Of a stretch of 64,000 bases of DNA, positions 32,798 through 41,814 are shown piece after piece; within the stretch, counting starts at the first letter, position 1, and every line of letters starts with the position of its first letter. The position numbers and the translations under genes were made by a program. Source of the stretch: Streptomyces sp. NL15-2K (GTDB taxonomy: Bacteria; Actinomycetota; Actinomycetes; Streptomycetales; Streptomycetaceae); assembly GCF_030551255.1 (NCBI RefSeq), contig NZ_CP130630.1, positions 5,065,501 to 5,129,500 of the forward strand, written 5' to 3'. Below the pieces are notes generated by a model. That model did no database searches and was not told the DNA's origin. It was given only the letters and a program-made list of their open reading frames with translations.

Positions 32798-34456
32798 TCA
32801 CTCCACCGAGTGACGCCCGAGTGACCCCCCAGCCCACCCCCGCAACTCCCCCTTCACCACCTTCCCACTCGCATTCCGAGGCAGCTCCCCCACGAACTCC
32901 ACCGCCCTCGGCACCTTGTAGTTCGCCATTTCCCGTCGGCCCCAGGCGATCAGGTCGTCCGCCGTCAGTACCGCCCCGGCCCGCCGGACGACGTACGCCT
33001 TGCCGACCTCCCCCAGTCGCGGATCCGGTACGCCGATCACCGCCACGTCCGCCACATCCGGATGGAGGCCCAGTGTCTGCTCGATCTCCGCCGGGTACGC
33101 GTTGAAGCCGCCGACGATGAACATGTCCTTGAGGCGGTCCGTGATGCGCAAAAAACCCGCCTCGTCCAGGACCCCCACGTCCCCCGTCCGCAGCCAGCCG
33201 CCGTCCTCCATCACCTCGGCCGTAGCCGTCAACACCTCGGCCGTGGCCGTCTCGTCCTCGTAGTAGCCCCGCATGACATTGAAGCCGCGGACCAGGACCT
33301 CGCCGGGGACGCCGGCCGGCAACGGCCTGCCTCCCGCGTCCACCACCCGCACCTCCGTCCCGGGTATCGCCCGGCCCGACGTCGACGCGATCACGGAGGG
33401 GTCGTCGCCTCGGCGGCACATCGTGACGATGCCCGTCGCCTCCGACAGGCCGTAGGCCGTCAGTACCGTGTCCACGCCCAGTTCGGCCCGCAGCCGTTCC
33501 ACCAGCCTCAGCGGCACCACCGCCGCGCCCGTCACCACCAGCCTCAGCGCCGAGAGGTCGTGCGCGTCGCGGGCCGGGTGGTCCAGCAGCGACTGGTGGA
33601 GCGTCGGTGGGCCCGGGAGGACCGAGACCCGCTCCGCCGCTATGTTCGCCATGACCGTGTCCACGTTGAACACCGGCTGCGGGATCATCGTCGCGCCCCG
33701 CATCAGGCAGGCCACGACGCCCGCCTTGTAGCCGAAGGTGTGGAAGAAGGGGTTCACGATCAGGTAGCGGTCCCCGCGGCGCAGCCCCGCCAGGTCGGTC
33801 CAGATCTCGTACGCCCGTAGCGTCTGTGCGTGGGTGATCACCGCGCCCTTGGGGCGGCCCGTCGTACCCGACGTGTAGATGATGTCCGATGGGAAGGACG
33901 GGGCGAGCGCCGACACCCGCGCCCGCACCTCCGCCTTCCCCACCCCGTCCCCGCTCGCCAGGAAGTCCTTCCAGGTGCGGAAGTCCGCCGGGGCGTCGTC
34001 GGAGAGGACCACCACCTGTTCCAGCGCCGGCAGGTCCGGCAGCGGTCCGGGACCGCCTGCCCACTCCCCCGCCGCCGCCCTCCTCAGCGACGCCACGTAC
34101 GACGTCCCAAGGAACGTCCCCGTCACGAAGAGCAGGCGGGCACCGCTCCGGTGCAGCACGTCCGCCGCCTCCGCGCCCTTGAAGCGCGTGTTCAGCGGGA
34201 CCAGTACCGCGCCCGCCGACACCGCACCCAGCGCCGAGACGATCCAGTCGAGGGTGTTCGGGGCCCAGATCGCGACCCGGTCGCCCACCGCCACCCCGTT
34301 CGCGATGCACGCCGCCGCCGCACGTTCCACTCGGGCGCCCAGCTCGCCGTACGAGATGCGGGTACGGCCGTCCACCACCGCCTCGACGTCCGCGTACCGC
34401 TCGGCCGCCGACCGGACCAGCCCGGGGATGGTTCCCCACTCCAAGTCACCGCGCAC
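32798..34456 (-). CDS. AMP-dependent acyl-CoA synthetase/ligase (FadD-like)
   Basis: This roughly 552-residue adenylate-forming ligase has YTSGTTGRPKG as the P-loop-like core, VVTGAAVVPLRLVERL, TAYGLSEATG, GWLRTGDVG and ITDRLKDMFIVGG, and the Lys of GKVVKGEL at the C-terminus. I choose GTG 34456 because GGAGG lies 6 bases upstream; GTG 34486 lacks a ribosome site. It activates an acid to its CoA thioester and would feed the divergent thiolase/hydratase operon. Two operator copies sit in the shared upstream region. Confidence 0.94.
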   Translation of the reverse strand: MRGDLEWGTIPGLVRSAAERYADVEAVVDGRTRISYGELGARVERAAAACIANGVAVGDRVAIWAPNTLDWIVSALGAVSAGAVLVPLNTRFKGAEAADVLHRSGARLLFVTGTFLGTSYVASLRRAAAGEWAGGPGPLPDLPALEQVVVLSDDAPADFRTWKDFLASGDGVGKAEVRARVSALAPSFPSDIIYTSGTTGRPKGAVITHAQTLRAYEIWTDLAGLRRGDRYLIVNPFFHTFGYKAGVVACLMRGATMIPQPVFNVDTVMANIAAERVSVLPGPPTLHQSLLDHPARDAHDLSALRLVVTGAAVVPLRLVERLRAELGVDTVLTAYGLSEATGIVTMCRRGDDPSVIASTSGRAIPGTEVRVVDAGGRPLPAGVPGEVLVRGFNVMRGYYEDETATAEVLTATAEVMEDGGWLRTGDVGVLDEAGFLRITDRLKDMFIVGGFNAYPAEIEQTLGLHPDVADVAVIGVPDPRLGEVGKAYVVRRAGAVLTADDLIAWGRREMANYKVPRAVEFVGELPRNASGKVVKGELRGWAGGSLGRHSVE

Positions 34457-34489
34457 AGCAGGCCTCCAGTCCAGTCCCCGTTTCACTAG

Positions 34490-34504
34490 CTGACTACCCG
34501 TCAG
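34490..34504. promoter_or_regulatory. Regulon operator CTGACT-ACC-CGTCAG
   Basis: This is a one-mismatch 6-3-6 palindrome, 33 bp from the ligase start, in the divergent ligase/thiolase promoter region. Confidence 0.7.
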
Positions 34505-34516
34505 ATTAGCTGTAGT

Positions 34517-34531
34517 CTGACGCCCTGTCAG
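34517..34531. promoter_or_regulatory. Regulon operator CTGACG-CCC-TGTCAG
   Basis: This is a one-mismatch copy, 33 bp upstream of the thiolase ATG, with a 27-bp offset from the neighbouring site. Confidence 0.7.
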
Positions 34532-34564
34532 CCGCCCAGCGAGCGTGCGGAGGTAACGCCCAGC

Positions 34565-35809
34565 ATGGCCGGAGCAGCAGGAACGGAAGGAACGGCAGGA
34601 ACAGCAGGAACAGCGGGAACAGCAGGAACAGCGGGAACAGCAGGAACAGCGGCAGCCAGAGCAGCCGGCATCAAAGACGCCACCGCCATCGTCGGCATCG
34701 GTCAGACGCCCTTCGCCAAACGCCTCCCCGAGGACGAGAAGACCCTCGCCTGCCGTGCCGTCCTCGCCGCCCTCGACGACGCCGGGATCGCGCCCGGCGA
34801 GGTCGACGCCCTCGCCTCGTACACGATGGAGGAGACCGACGAGGTGGAGCTCGCGAAGGCCGTCGGCTTCGGTGACCTCACCTTCTTCAGCAAGGTCGGG
34901 TACGGCGGCGGCGGTTCCTGCGCCACCGTCGCCCACCTCGCCGCCGCCATCGCCTCGGGGCAGGCCACCGTCGGCGTCGCCTGGCGGTCGCGGAAGCGGG
35001 GGTCCGGGCCCCGGCCATGGCGCAACACCGCCGTCCAACTGCCGACCCCCGCCCAGTGGACCCGGCCCTTCGGCCTCCTGCGGCCCGTCGACGAGATCGC
35101 CATGCTCGCCCGCCGGTACATGCACGAATACGGCGCCACCCGCGACCACCTCTTCAACGTCGCCCTCGCCTGCCGCAACCGGGCGAACCAGAACCCCGCC
35201 GCGATCATGTACGACCGCCCCCTCACCCGCGAGATGTACATGACCTCCCGCTGGATCAGCGAGCCGCTCTGCCTCTTCGACAACTGTCTGGAGACGGACG
35301 GGGCGTTGGCCTGCGTCGTCGTCAGCAAGGAGCGTGCGCGGGACTGCCGGCACAGACCCGTCCACATCCACTCCGCCGCCCAAGGGCTGCCCGCCCAGCA
35401 CCACGGCATGGTCAACTACTGGAACGACGACCCGCTCACCGGCCCCGCCTGGACCGCCGCCCGACACCTGTGGAAACACGCCGACTTCACGCCCCAGGAC
35501 GTCGACGTCGCCCAGATCTACGACGCGTTCACCGCCCTCATACCGCTCTCCCTGGAGGGTTACGGCTTCTGCGCCCGCGGAGAAGGCGGGGCCTTCACGG
35601 AGGGGGGCGCACTGGAGATCGGCGGGCGGCTGCCCCTCAACACCGGCGGCGGCGGGCTCAGCGAGGCGTACGTGCACGGCTTCAACCTCATCAACGAAGG
35701 CGTCAAGCAGCTCCGGGGGACGAGTACGGCTCAAGTACCGGGCGCCGCCACCTGTCTCGTCACCGCCGGTGAAGGCGTCCCCACCTCCGCGTTGCTCCTG
35801 AGGAGTTGA
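34565..35809 (+). CDS. Thiolase-like/lipid-transfer (SCPx-Ltp) protein
   Basis: This 414-residue protein has the SCPx/Ltp thiolase-like fold: IVGIGQTPFAKRLPE, GYGGGGSCATVAHL, DVDVAQIYDAFTALIPL, and NTGGGGLSEAYVHGFNLINEG. Such proteins, together with a DUF35 Zn-ribbon partner, act either as thiolases or as retro-aldolases in steroid side-chain degradation. A DUF35 gene directly follows. The N-terminus is an expanded (GTA)n tract encoded by a GGAACAGCA repeat, about 25 residues that homologs would not share. It starts a three-gene operon opposite the ligase. Confidence 0.88.
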   Translation: MAGAAGTEGTAGTAGTAGTAGTAGTAGTAAARAAGIKDATAIVGIGQTPFAKRLPEDEKTLACRAVLAALDDAGIAPGEVDALASYTMEETDEVELAKAVGFGDLTFFSKVGYGGGGSCATVAHLAAAIASGQATVGVAWRSRKRGSGPRPWRNTAVQLPTPAQWTRPFGLLRPVDEIAMLARRYMHEYGATRDHLFNVALACRNRANQNPAAIMYDRPLTREMYMTSRWISEPLCLFDNCLETDGALACVVVSKERARDCRHRPVHIHSAAQGLPAQHHGMVNYWNDDPLTGPAWTAARHLWKHADFTPQDVDVAQIYDAFTALIPLSLEGYGFCARGEGGAFTEGGALEIGGRLPLNTGGGGLSEAYVHGFNLINEGVKQLRGTSTAQVPGAATCLVTAGEGVPTSALLLRS

Positions 35810-35815
35810 TCCAGG

Positions 35816-36247
35816 TTGCTCTCCCCCGTCATCGACCCCGACGGCGCCCCCTTCTGGCAGTACGCCGCCCAGGGCGAGCTGCGTGTCCAGGCGTGCGCCG
35901 ACTGCGGTGAGCTCCGGTTCCCGCCCCGGCCCTGCTGCCCGCACTGCCAGTCCTTCGCGAGCGAGTGGCGGCGGTTGTCGGGGCAGGGGCGGATCTGGTC
36001 GTACGTCGTTCCCCATCCGCCTCTCCTGCCCGAGTACGCGGAGCAGGCGCCGTACAACGTCATCGTCGTCGAGCTCGCCGAGGCTCCGCGCGTACGGATG
36101 GTCGGCAACCTGGTCAGCGAGGCCGGAGCGGCTCTCAATTCCCTTGATCCGCACGGCATTCGTATCGGGGCGAAGGTGCGTGTCGTGTTCGGGCCGACAG
36201 GGCGGGACACGGCCCCTCTTCCCCAGTGGATCCTGGAGCGCCCGTGA
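35816..36247 (+). CDS. DUF35 (Zn-ribbon/OB-fold) thiolase partner
   Basis: This 143-residue protein has a rubredoxin-like Zn ribbon, CADCGELRFPPRPCCPHC, with two Cys pairs, followed by an OB fold (GRIWSYVVPHPP, VVELAEAPRVRMVGN). The start is TTG 35816, with GGAG 10 bases upstream. It lies 6 bases after the thiolase-like gene. In steroid degradation DUF35 proteins complete the active site of Ltp2-type aldolases, so the two gene products probably form a complex. Its stop overlaps the next start (GTGA). Confidence 0.9.
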   Translation: MLSPVIDPDGAPFWQYAAQGELRVQACADCGELRFPPRPCCPHCQSFASEWRRLSGQGRIWSYVVPHPPLLPEYAEQAPYNVIVVELAEAPRVRMVGNLVSEAGAALNSLDPHGIRIGAKVRVVFGPTGRDTAPLPQWILERP

Positions 36248-37017
36248 CCGTACGCCTCACCGCCGACAAGGACACCGGCGTCGCCGTCGTCACCCTCGAC
36301 CGGCCGGGCAAGCTCAATGCCGTCGACCTCGCCATGGCCGAAGAACTCCGGGAGATCTGGCGGGGGTTGCGGTTCGACGACTCCGTACGCGCCGTCGTGC
36401 TCACAGGCGCCGGCGAACGGGCCTTCTGCACCGGCCTCGACCGGGACGCCGTCGTGCCGCAGCCGAGCTCGCCGTACATGCAGGACGATCCCCTGCTGCG
36501 GATCGGGCCGAAGGCGAACGACCTGTGGAAGCCGGTCGTCGCCGCTGTGGAGGGGATGGCCTGCGGCGGGGCCTTCTATCTGCTCGGGGAGTGCGAGTTC
36601 GTCGTCGCCGGTGCCGACGCCGCCTTCTTCGATCCGCACACCACCTACGGCATGGTCAGCGCGTACGAGTCGATGCTCATGGTGCAGCGGATGCCGTACG
36701 GGGAGGTCGCGCGGATGATGCTGATGGGGACGGCGGAGCGGATCTCCGCGCGGCGGGCGTACGAGGTCGGGCTGGTGTCCGAGGTCGCCGAGGCGGGTGG
36801 GGCGTTGGACGCCGCGGTCGCCTGCGCCGCCGTCATCGCCGGGTATCCGGCCGAGGGTGTGCAGGGGACCGTCCGTGCGCTGTGGGCGGCGCGGGAGGCG
36901 GCGCTGGCGCCGGGGTTCGCCCAGGCGCCGCACCTCATCTCGCTGGGCAACCTGCCCGCGGGCCGCCAGGCGGAGCTGTTCGCCGCCCGGCGGGGCGACG
37001 GGTTCACGATGCGGTGA
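36244..37017 (+). CDS. Enoyl-CoA hydratase/isomerase family protein
   Basis: This 257-residue crotonase-fold protein has VVTLDRPGKLNAVDLAMAEEL, AVVLTGAGERAFCTGLDRD (oxyanion region) and VEGMACGGAFYLLGECEFVV, with the typical C-terminal helices. I place the start at GTG 36244, overlapping the DUF35 stop. One of the two canonical catalytic Glu residues is not obvious, so it may be a hydratase, isomerase or another crotonase-fold lyase. It is the third gene of the thiolase operon. Confidence 0.9.
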   Translation: MTVRLTADKDTGVAVVTLDRPGKLNAVDLAMAEELREIWRGLRFDDSVRAVVLTGAGERAFCTGLDRDAVVPQPSSPYMQDDPLLRIGPKANDLWKPVVAAVEGMACGGAFYLLGECEFVVAGADAAFFDPHTTYGMVSAYESMLMVQRMPYGEVARMMLMGTAERISARRAYEVGLVSEVAEAGGALDAAVACAAVIAGYPAEGVQGTVRALWAAREAALAPGFAQAPHLISLGNLPAGRQAELFAARRGDGFTMR

Positions 37018-37027
37018 CCCACCGCCG

Positions 37028-39430
37028 CTATGCCGTCCGCGCCGTCCCCGTCCCCTTCTCCGCGTCCAGCGCGTACACGCACCGGTCCTTGCTGCACGCG
37101 TACACCACCCCGTCCTTGACGACCGGGGAGCCGGTGATCTCGCCGCCCGTCGCGAGCTTCCAGCGCAGGCGGCCGTCGTCGGCCTTGAGCGTGTACAGCA
37201 GGTGGTCGGTCGAGCCGAAGTGGATACGGCCCTCCGCCACCGCCGGCGCGCCGACGATGTCGCCGCCCGCCTGGAAGCGCCACTTCGGGGTGCCGGTGAC
37301 GGCGTCCAGGGTGTAGAGCCCCTTGCCGCTGCCCACGTGCACATGTCCCGCGGCCACCAGCACCGGCTCGATGGACGCCCGGGCCTCGGTGGCGATGCGC
37401 CATCGGTCGCGGCCGTCGGTGGCGTCGAGGGCGTAGACCGTGCCGAGGTAGTCGGCCAGGTAGATGCCGCCGCCGGCGACCGCCGGGCCCGGTACGAAGG
37501 TCGGCGCGCACAGGAAGACCGCCGGCGCCTCGAAGTGCCAGCGCACCCGGCCGCTCGCCATGTCCAGGGCGAGGACACGGGTGCCGGCGGACACGTACAC
37601 GTATCCGTCGTGGGCCTGCGCCACCCGCACCGGCACCCCGCCGCAGGAGGCGGCGTCGCCGATCGGGTACGACCAGCGCTCGTCGCCCGTGCGGGCGTCC
37701 AGGGCGCGCAGCCGGGCGTCCTTCCAGAGGTACACCGTGCCCTCGTGCAGCGTCGGTCCGGCTTCCGGGGACTCGAAGTCGGTCTGGCAGCCGGTGATCT
37801 CCCACAGCTTCTGGCCGTTGGAGGCCTCCCAGGCCTGGACGCCGCCACCGCGCGTGCCGGTGATCACGGTGCCCCGGTCGGCCTTCAGGGAGTACACCCA
37901 GGCGTCCGTCGACAGCCGCCACAGGTCGGCGCCCTCGCGGGCGTCGAGGGCGAACAGGGTGGGTCCGTCGGAGGCGTGGATACGGCCGTCCGCGACCGCC
38001 ATCGACCAGGCCACGTCCCGCGTCTTGAAGCGACGCCGACCGGTGGCCACGTCGAGGGCGTGAACCTCGAAGGAGGTGACGTAGACGAGGTCGCCGGCGA
38101 CCGAGGGGGTGCCCCAGACGTCGTTCGACATGCGGAAACGCCAGGGCCGCCAGCCGGCCGCCGTCTCCGGGGGCGCGGGGGGCGCCGCCGGTACGGCAGG
38201 GCCTACGGCAGGGTCTGTGCCGTTGACGCCGGGGCGGGGCTTGGACCAGGAGGCGACCAGGCCGGCCTCCGGCGGGGGCGCCTTGACGGCGGCGGCGCGG
38301 GCGTCGGCGACGCGCGGGCCGGGCCCGATCGGCACCGCCGCGCCGGCCAGGCGGACGGGGCCGATGTCGGGGGCGCCGACGGGCGCGGGGGCCGCGGCGG
38401 AGGACGGCACCGGGCCGGGGCCGGGCGCCGGAACGACGGGGTCGCGGGACGGCGGGGGCGGGATGGGGGCGGCGGGGGCCACTCGGCCGCCGCCGCTGCG
38501 GCCACCGCCGCCCTGCGTCGGTTTCACCGCGGGCCGGCCGCCGCGCCGCGTCTCGATCAGGCCGACCGCCCGCTCGGGCAGCCACGCCGACGCCGTGCCG
38601 CTGTCGTCTGAGCCGGAGCCGAAGAGGTGGGGGGCGAGCTGGGCCTGGAGGTCGGCCGGGTTGGGGCGGGCCGTGGCCTCCATCTGCATACAGGATTCGA
38701 TCAGGGGGCGCAGCTCGTCCGGGAGGCCTTCGAGGTCCGGGCCCTCCCGCAGCAGCATGAACACCGTCTCGACCGGGTTGGCGCCATGGAAGGGCGGGTG
38801 TCCCGTGGCGGCGAAGACCAGCATGGAGCCGAGCGAGAAGACGTCGCTGGCGCCCGTGACGCTGCGCGAGTCCTTCGCCTGCTCCGGGGACATGTAGGCG
38901 GGCGTGCCGACGGCTACGTTGGTCATCGTCAGACGTGTGTTCGACACGCCGGACGCGATACCGAAGTCGATCACCCGCGGGCCGTCCTCCACCACGAGGA
39001 CGTTGGACGGCTTGAGGTCGCGGTGCACCAGACCGGCACCGTGAATGGACTGCAGGGCTTCCGCCACGCCCGCCGCCAGCCAGCGCACCGCCTGGGCCGG
39101 GAGCGGCCCGCACTCGTTCACTATTTCCTCGAGCGAGGGCGCGGGGACGTACGCGGTGGCCAGCCACGGCACGGCGGCACGAGGATCGGCGTCGACCACG
39201 GCCGCCGTATAGAAACCGGAGACCGCTCGGGCCGCCTCCACCTCACGGGTGAAGCGGACGCGGAAGAGCTGGTCCTCGGCGAGCTCCGTGCGGACCGTCT
39301 TGATCGCCACGCGCCGGCCGGACGCCGAGCGCGCGAGATAGACCAGCCCCATGCCGCCGGCACCCAGCCGTCCCAGCACCTCGAACGGCCCGATCCGCCG
39401 CGGATCGTGCTGCGTCAGCTGATCCACCAC
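37028..39430 (-). CDS. Serine/threonine protein kinase with C-terminal PQQ-like beta-propeller
   Basis: This roughly 800-residue protein has a kinase domain with GRLGAGGMGLVYLA, VAIKTV, LVHRDLKPSN, VIDFGIAS and GTPAYMSPEQA. A Pro/Ala-rich linker follows. PQQ-like repeats then run to the end (repeated VYVSAGTRVLALD, IYLADYLGTVYALDA and VYACSKDRCVYALD units). No transmembrane helix is evident between the domains, unlike many Streptomyces kinases, so it may be cytosolic. I chose GTG 39430, with GGAGG about 9 bases upstream. By analogy with AfsK, which has the same kinase plus PQQ-like design, it could signal to a regulator such as AfsR; this is speculation. Confidence 0.93.
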   Translation of the reverse strand: MVDQLTQHDPRRIGPFEVLGRLGAGGMGLVYLARSASGRRVAIKTVRTELAEDQLFRVRFTREVEAARAVSGFYTAAVVDADPRAAVPWLATAYVPAPSLEEIVNECGPLPAQAVRWLAAGVAEALQSIHGAGLVHRDLKPSNVLVVEDGPRVIDFGIASGVSNTRLTMTNVAVGTPAYMSPEQAKDSRSVTGASDVFSLGSMLVFAATGHPPFHGANPVETVFMLLREGPDLEGLPDELRPLIESCMQMEATARPNPADLQAQLAPHLFGSGSDDSGTASAWLPERAVGLIETRRGGRPAVKPTQGGGGRSGGGRVAPAAPIPPPPSRDPVVPAPGPGPVPSSAAAPAPVGAPDIGPVRLAGAAVPIGPGPRVADARAAAVKAPPPEAGLVASWSKPRPGVNGTDPAVGPAVPAAPPAPPETAAGWRPWRFRMSNDVWGTPSVAGDLVYVTSFEVHALDVATGRRRFKTRDVAWSMAVADGRIHASDGPTLFALDAREGADLWRLSTDAWVYSLKADRGTVITGTRGGGVQAWEASNGQKLWEITGCQTDFESPEAGPTLHEGTVYLWKDARLRALDARTGDERWSYPIGDAASCGGVPVRVAQAHDGYVYVSAGTRVLALDMASGRVRWHFEAPAVFLCAPTFVPGPAVAGGGIYLADYLGTVYALDATDGRDRWRIATEARASIEPVLVAAGHVHVGSGKGLYTLDAVTGTPKWRFQAGGDIVGAPAVAEGRIHFGSTDHLLYTLKADDGRLRWKLATGGEITGSPVVKDGVVYACSKDRCVYALDAEKGTGTARTA

Positions 39431-39608
39431 TTGCCTGCCACCTCCCCGTACGGGCCGCGTCATTCCACATATGTACGCGACCCCGTGCAGCGTCTCACCA
39501 CCGCACCGCCATGGCGGCACGCACCCCGATTCTTCCTGGCCGGGGCCCTGGTTGCGAACCCGGTGACAAATGGGGTGTCTCACATCAAATCTCACATCAA
39601 GGCAGAGC

Positions 39609-39692
39609 GATACATCGCCCCGGCACCTCGATCTACCCCTCCGGCACCCCGATCTACCGCTCCAGCACCGCGATCTACCGCTCCAGCACCGC
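39609..39692. repeat. Four 21-bp tandem units over a gene end
   Basis: Units begin at 39609, 39630, 39651 and 39672; the last two are identical (GATCTACCGCTCCAGCACCGC). The unit includes the VOC gene's last codons and its stop, so the C-terminal end has been copied downstream three times. It lies in the 3' region of the VOC gene. Confidence 0.85.
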
Positions 39693-40412
39693 GAACGACG
39701 CCCCCTGATTGTCGGTGACCACGGCCACCCTGCCGTACGACGTCTCGAAGGGTGGCGCCTGGACTCGTCCGCCGAGCCGGTTCACCGTTCCGAGGACGGT
39801 CTCGCAGTCCTCGACACCGAAGTGGACGAGGAAGTGGGGCGGCATCTCGGTCGGGAAGACGTCGGAGACGGGGGCGCGGCCGAAGTCGGGGTGGGCCTCC
39901 GGCCCGAAGAGGGCATCGTGGAAGAGCCCGCCGTAGAAGGTGTTGGCGGTTTCGATGTCCCGGGTGTACAGCTCGGCCCAGACGAAGGTGCCCGGCTCGT
40001 GCCGGCTGCCGAAGCCCGCGTGGCTGCCCGGCTGCCAGAGACCGAAGACGGCGCCCTCGGGATCGGCCACGAGGGCGGCCGCGCCCAGGTCGCCGACCGG
40101 TACCGGCGCGGTGACGACCTGACCGCCGGCCGCCCAGACGCGGTCGGCCAGCCCCTCGATGTCCGGGGTGGCGAAGTACACCGTCCAGACGGTCGGCAGA
40201 CGCCCGTCGGCCTTGCGGTCGAGGGCGGCGACGGGCCTGCCCTCACGACGGGCCCATACGGAACCGCCGTACGCCTCCTCGAAGGTCCATCCGAAGAGCT
40301 CGCCGTAGAACCGCTTGCCCGCCTCGACGTCGGGAAGCTGCGCGTCGACCCAGCAGGGGACGCCCTCCGCGTAGACGTCCTCTCCGTACCCCGATGCCCT
40401 GTTTTCGGCCAT
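39675..40412 (-). CDS. VOC family protein (glyoxalase/dioxygenase fold), two domains
   Basis: This 245-residue protein has two vicinal oxygen chelate modules: VPCWVDAQLPDVEAGKRFYGE starts the first and GTFVWAELYTRDIETANTFY the second. The metal ligands are not clear. ATG 40412 gives a family-like start (MAENRASGYGEDVY). Such proteins are widespread with undefined function, often linked to antibiotic resistance or metabolite breakdown. It is divergent from the TetR gene with about 120 bases between. Confidence 0.9.
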   Translation of the reverse strand: MAENRASGYGEDVYAEGVPCWVDAQLPDVEAGKRFYGELFGWTFEEAYGGSVWARREGRPVAALDRKADGRLPTVWTVYFATPDIEGLADRVWAAGGQVVTAPVPVGDLGAAALVADPEGAVFGLWQPGSHAGFGSRHEPGTFVWAELYTRDIETANTFYGGLFHDALFGPEAHPDFGRAPVSDVFPTEMPPHFLVHFGVEDCETVLGTVNRLGGRVQAPPFETSYGRVAVVTDNQGASFAVLER

Positions 40413-40534
40413 GCCGCCAAAGTAACGGCGTCGCACGCACCTCGCAGACCAGGCACACCATCCCCCACACCTTCGTGCACCCCATTTGCAGTCGGCCGAA
40501 TCGCGCTCCCATCACCCCTCGGTAAGCTGACGTC

Positions 40535-41182
40535 ATGACAGGACAAGTGCGTACCGTCGACGGCCGCGTGGCCGGCCGGCGTGGGCAGGCGACCCGGCAG
40601 AAGCTGCTCGACTGCCTCAGCGAGATGCTCAGCTCCTCCCCCTACCGGGACGTCAAAGTCATCGATGTCGCCCGAAAAGCGGGCACTTCGCCCGCAACCT
40701 TCTACCAGTACTTCCCGGACGTCGAGGGCGCCGTCCTGGAGATCGCCGAGCAAATGGCCGCCGAGGGCGCCGGGTTGACCGAGTTGCTCGAAGGGCGGTC
40801 CTGGGTCGGCAAGGCCGGCTGGCAGACCGCTCAGGAACTCGTCGACGGTTTCCTGGAGTTCTGGCGCAAGAACGACGCGATCCTCAGAGTCGTCGATCTG
40901 GGCGCCGCCGAAGGCGACAAACGTTTCTACAAGATCCGCATGAAGATCCTCAATTCAGTCAACAACTCCCTGGTGGACGCCGTCGCCGAGTTGCAGGCCA
41001 AGGGCCGGGTGGACAAGGACGTCAGCCCGGCGGCGGTCGCGGGCTCGATCGTCGCGATGCTCGCGGCCGTCGCCTCGCACCAGAAGGGCTTCCAGACGTG
41101 GGGCGTGAAGCAGGCTGAACTCAAGCCGAATCTCGCCCTGTTGGTGCATCTGGGCGTGACCGGCAAGAAGCCGACCAGGTAA
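40535..41182 (+). CDS. TetR-family transcriptional regulator
   Basis: This 215-residue protein has an N-terminal TetR HTH (RQKLLDCLSEMLSSSPYRDV, then VARKAGTSPATFYQYFPDVEG) and a helical ligand-binding domain. It is the only intact TetR in the window and lies in the middle of the catabolic genes that carry the twelve operators, so it is the best candidate regulator for them. CTGACGTCATGACAG, covering its ATG, has a perfect left half site only, so autoregulation is possible but weak. A strong bidirectional terminator follows. Confidence 0.93.
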   Translation: MTGQVRTVDGRVAGRRGQATRQKLLDCLSEMLSSSPYRDVKVIDVARKAGTSPATFYQYFPDVEGAVLEIAEQMAAEGAGLTELLEGRSWVGKAGWQTAQELVDGFLEFWRKNDAILRVVDLGAAEGDKRFYKIRMKILNSVNNSLVDAVAELQAKGRVDKDVSPAAVAGSIVAMLAAVASHQKGFQTWGVKQAELKPNLALLVHLGVTGKKPTR

Positions 41183-41216
41183 TACCCTTTCTTTTTTCAG
41201 GCCCCAAGTCCTGTCA

Positions 41217-41253
41217 CGCAGGCGGCAGCCCACCCGGTGGGCTGCCGCCTGCG
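41217..41253. terminator. Bidirectional terminator between convergent genes
   Basis: A perfect 16-bp stem, CGCAGGCGGCAGCCCA with its complement, has a 5-base loop. It lies between the TetR gene (+) and the nitroreductase-like gene (-), and a T-rich stretch (CTTTTTTC) is on the TetR side. Confidence 0.9.
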
Positions 41254-41256
41254 GCG

Positions 41257-41814
41257 TTATGGGCGCTCACTTTCGTACGATCCTGTCCGTACGATCCTGA
41301 AGAGCCGTATCTCCCGCTCCACCCGTGCCTGATACGTGGCGTACGGCGGCCAGAATGCCAGCACCGCCTTCCAGGCGGCCGCCCGCTCCTCGCCCTCCAG
41401 CAGCCGGGCCGTGACGGGGATGTCCCGTCCCTTCCAGCTGATGGAGGCGTCCGGATGGGCGAGCAGGTTGCCGGTCCAGGCGGGATGGCCGGGCCGCCCG
41501 AAGTTGGAGCCGATGAGGATCCAGCTCGCGCCGCCCTCCTCAGGCATGCAGGCCAGCGGCGTCCGCCGGGGCAGGCCGCTCTTGGCCCCCGTCGAGGTCA
41601 GGATCATCCCGGGCAGCAGCTGCGCGCTGAGCAGCACACGGCCGCGCGTGAGCCGGTGGACGGCACGGTCCAGGGCGGGGACGACATGGGGGGCGACTTT
41701 GGCGAAGCCACGGGTCGACGACACCTTCTGGACCGTCTCCTGCGCCGTCTTCCGGACCACCCTCTGGACCCCCTGCGGGATCGCCCTCCGGACCATCATC
41801 CGTGCGCCGCTCAC
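41257..41814 (-). CDS. DDN-type nitroreductase, F420-dependent family
   Basis: This 185-residue protein has the DDN-family segment LLPGMILTSTGAKSGLPRRTPLAC, then ILIGSNFGRPGHPAWTGNLLAHPD and the end. It has an extra N-terminal helix of about 50 residues. The start is GTG 41814, overlapping the acyl-CoA dehydrogenase stop (GTGA), so both are cotranscribed. It may act with reduced F420 on a quinone-like or unsaturated intermediate; the pathway role is inferred from the operon. Confidence 0.88.
   Translation of the reverse strand: MSGARMMVRRAIPQGVQRVVRKTAQETVQKVSSTRGFAKVAPHVVPALDRAVHRLTRGRVLLSAQLLPGMILTSTGAKSGLPRRTPLACMPEEGGASWILIGSNFGRPGHPAWTGNLLAHPDASISWKGRDIPVTARLLEGEERAAAWKAVLAFWPPYATYQARVEREIRLFRIVRTGSYESERP

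Noticed and set aside
34486..34486. GTG 34486 as the start of the acyl-CoA ligase.
   Set aside because: It sits next to the operator and lacks a ribosome site; GTG 34456 has GGAGG 6 bases upstream.
36797..38611. A 604-residue plus-strand frame over the kinase gene.
   Set aside because: It is antisense to a full kinase/PQQ gene and has no recognisable motif.
40527..40541. Thirteenth copy of the CTGACG operator at the TetR start (CTGACGTCATGACAG).
   Set aside because: Only the left half matches; the right half has three mismatches. Kept as a weak autoregulation hint.
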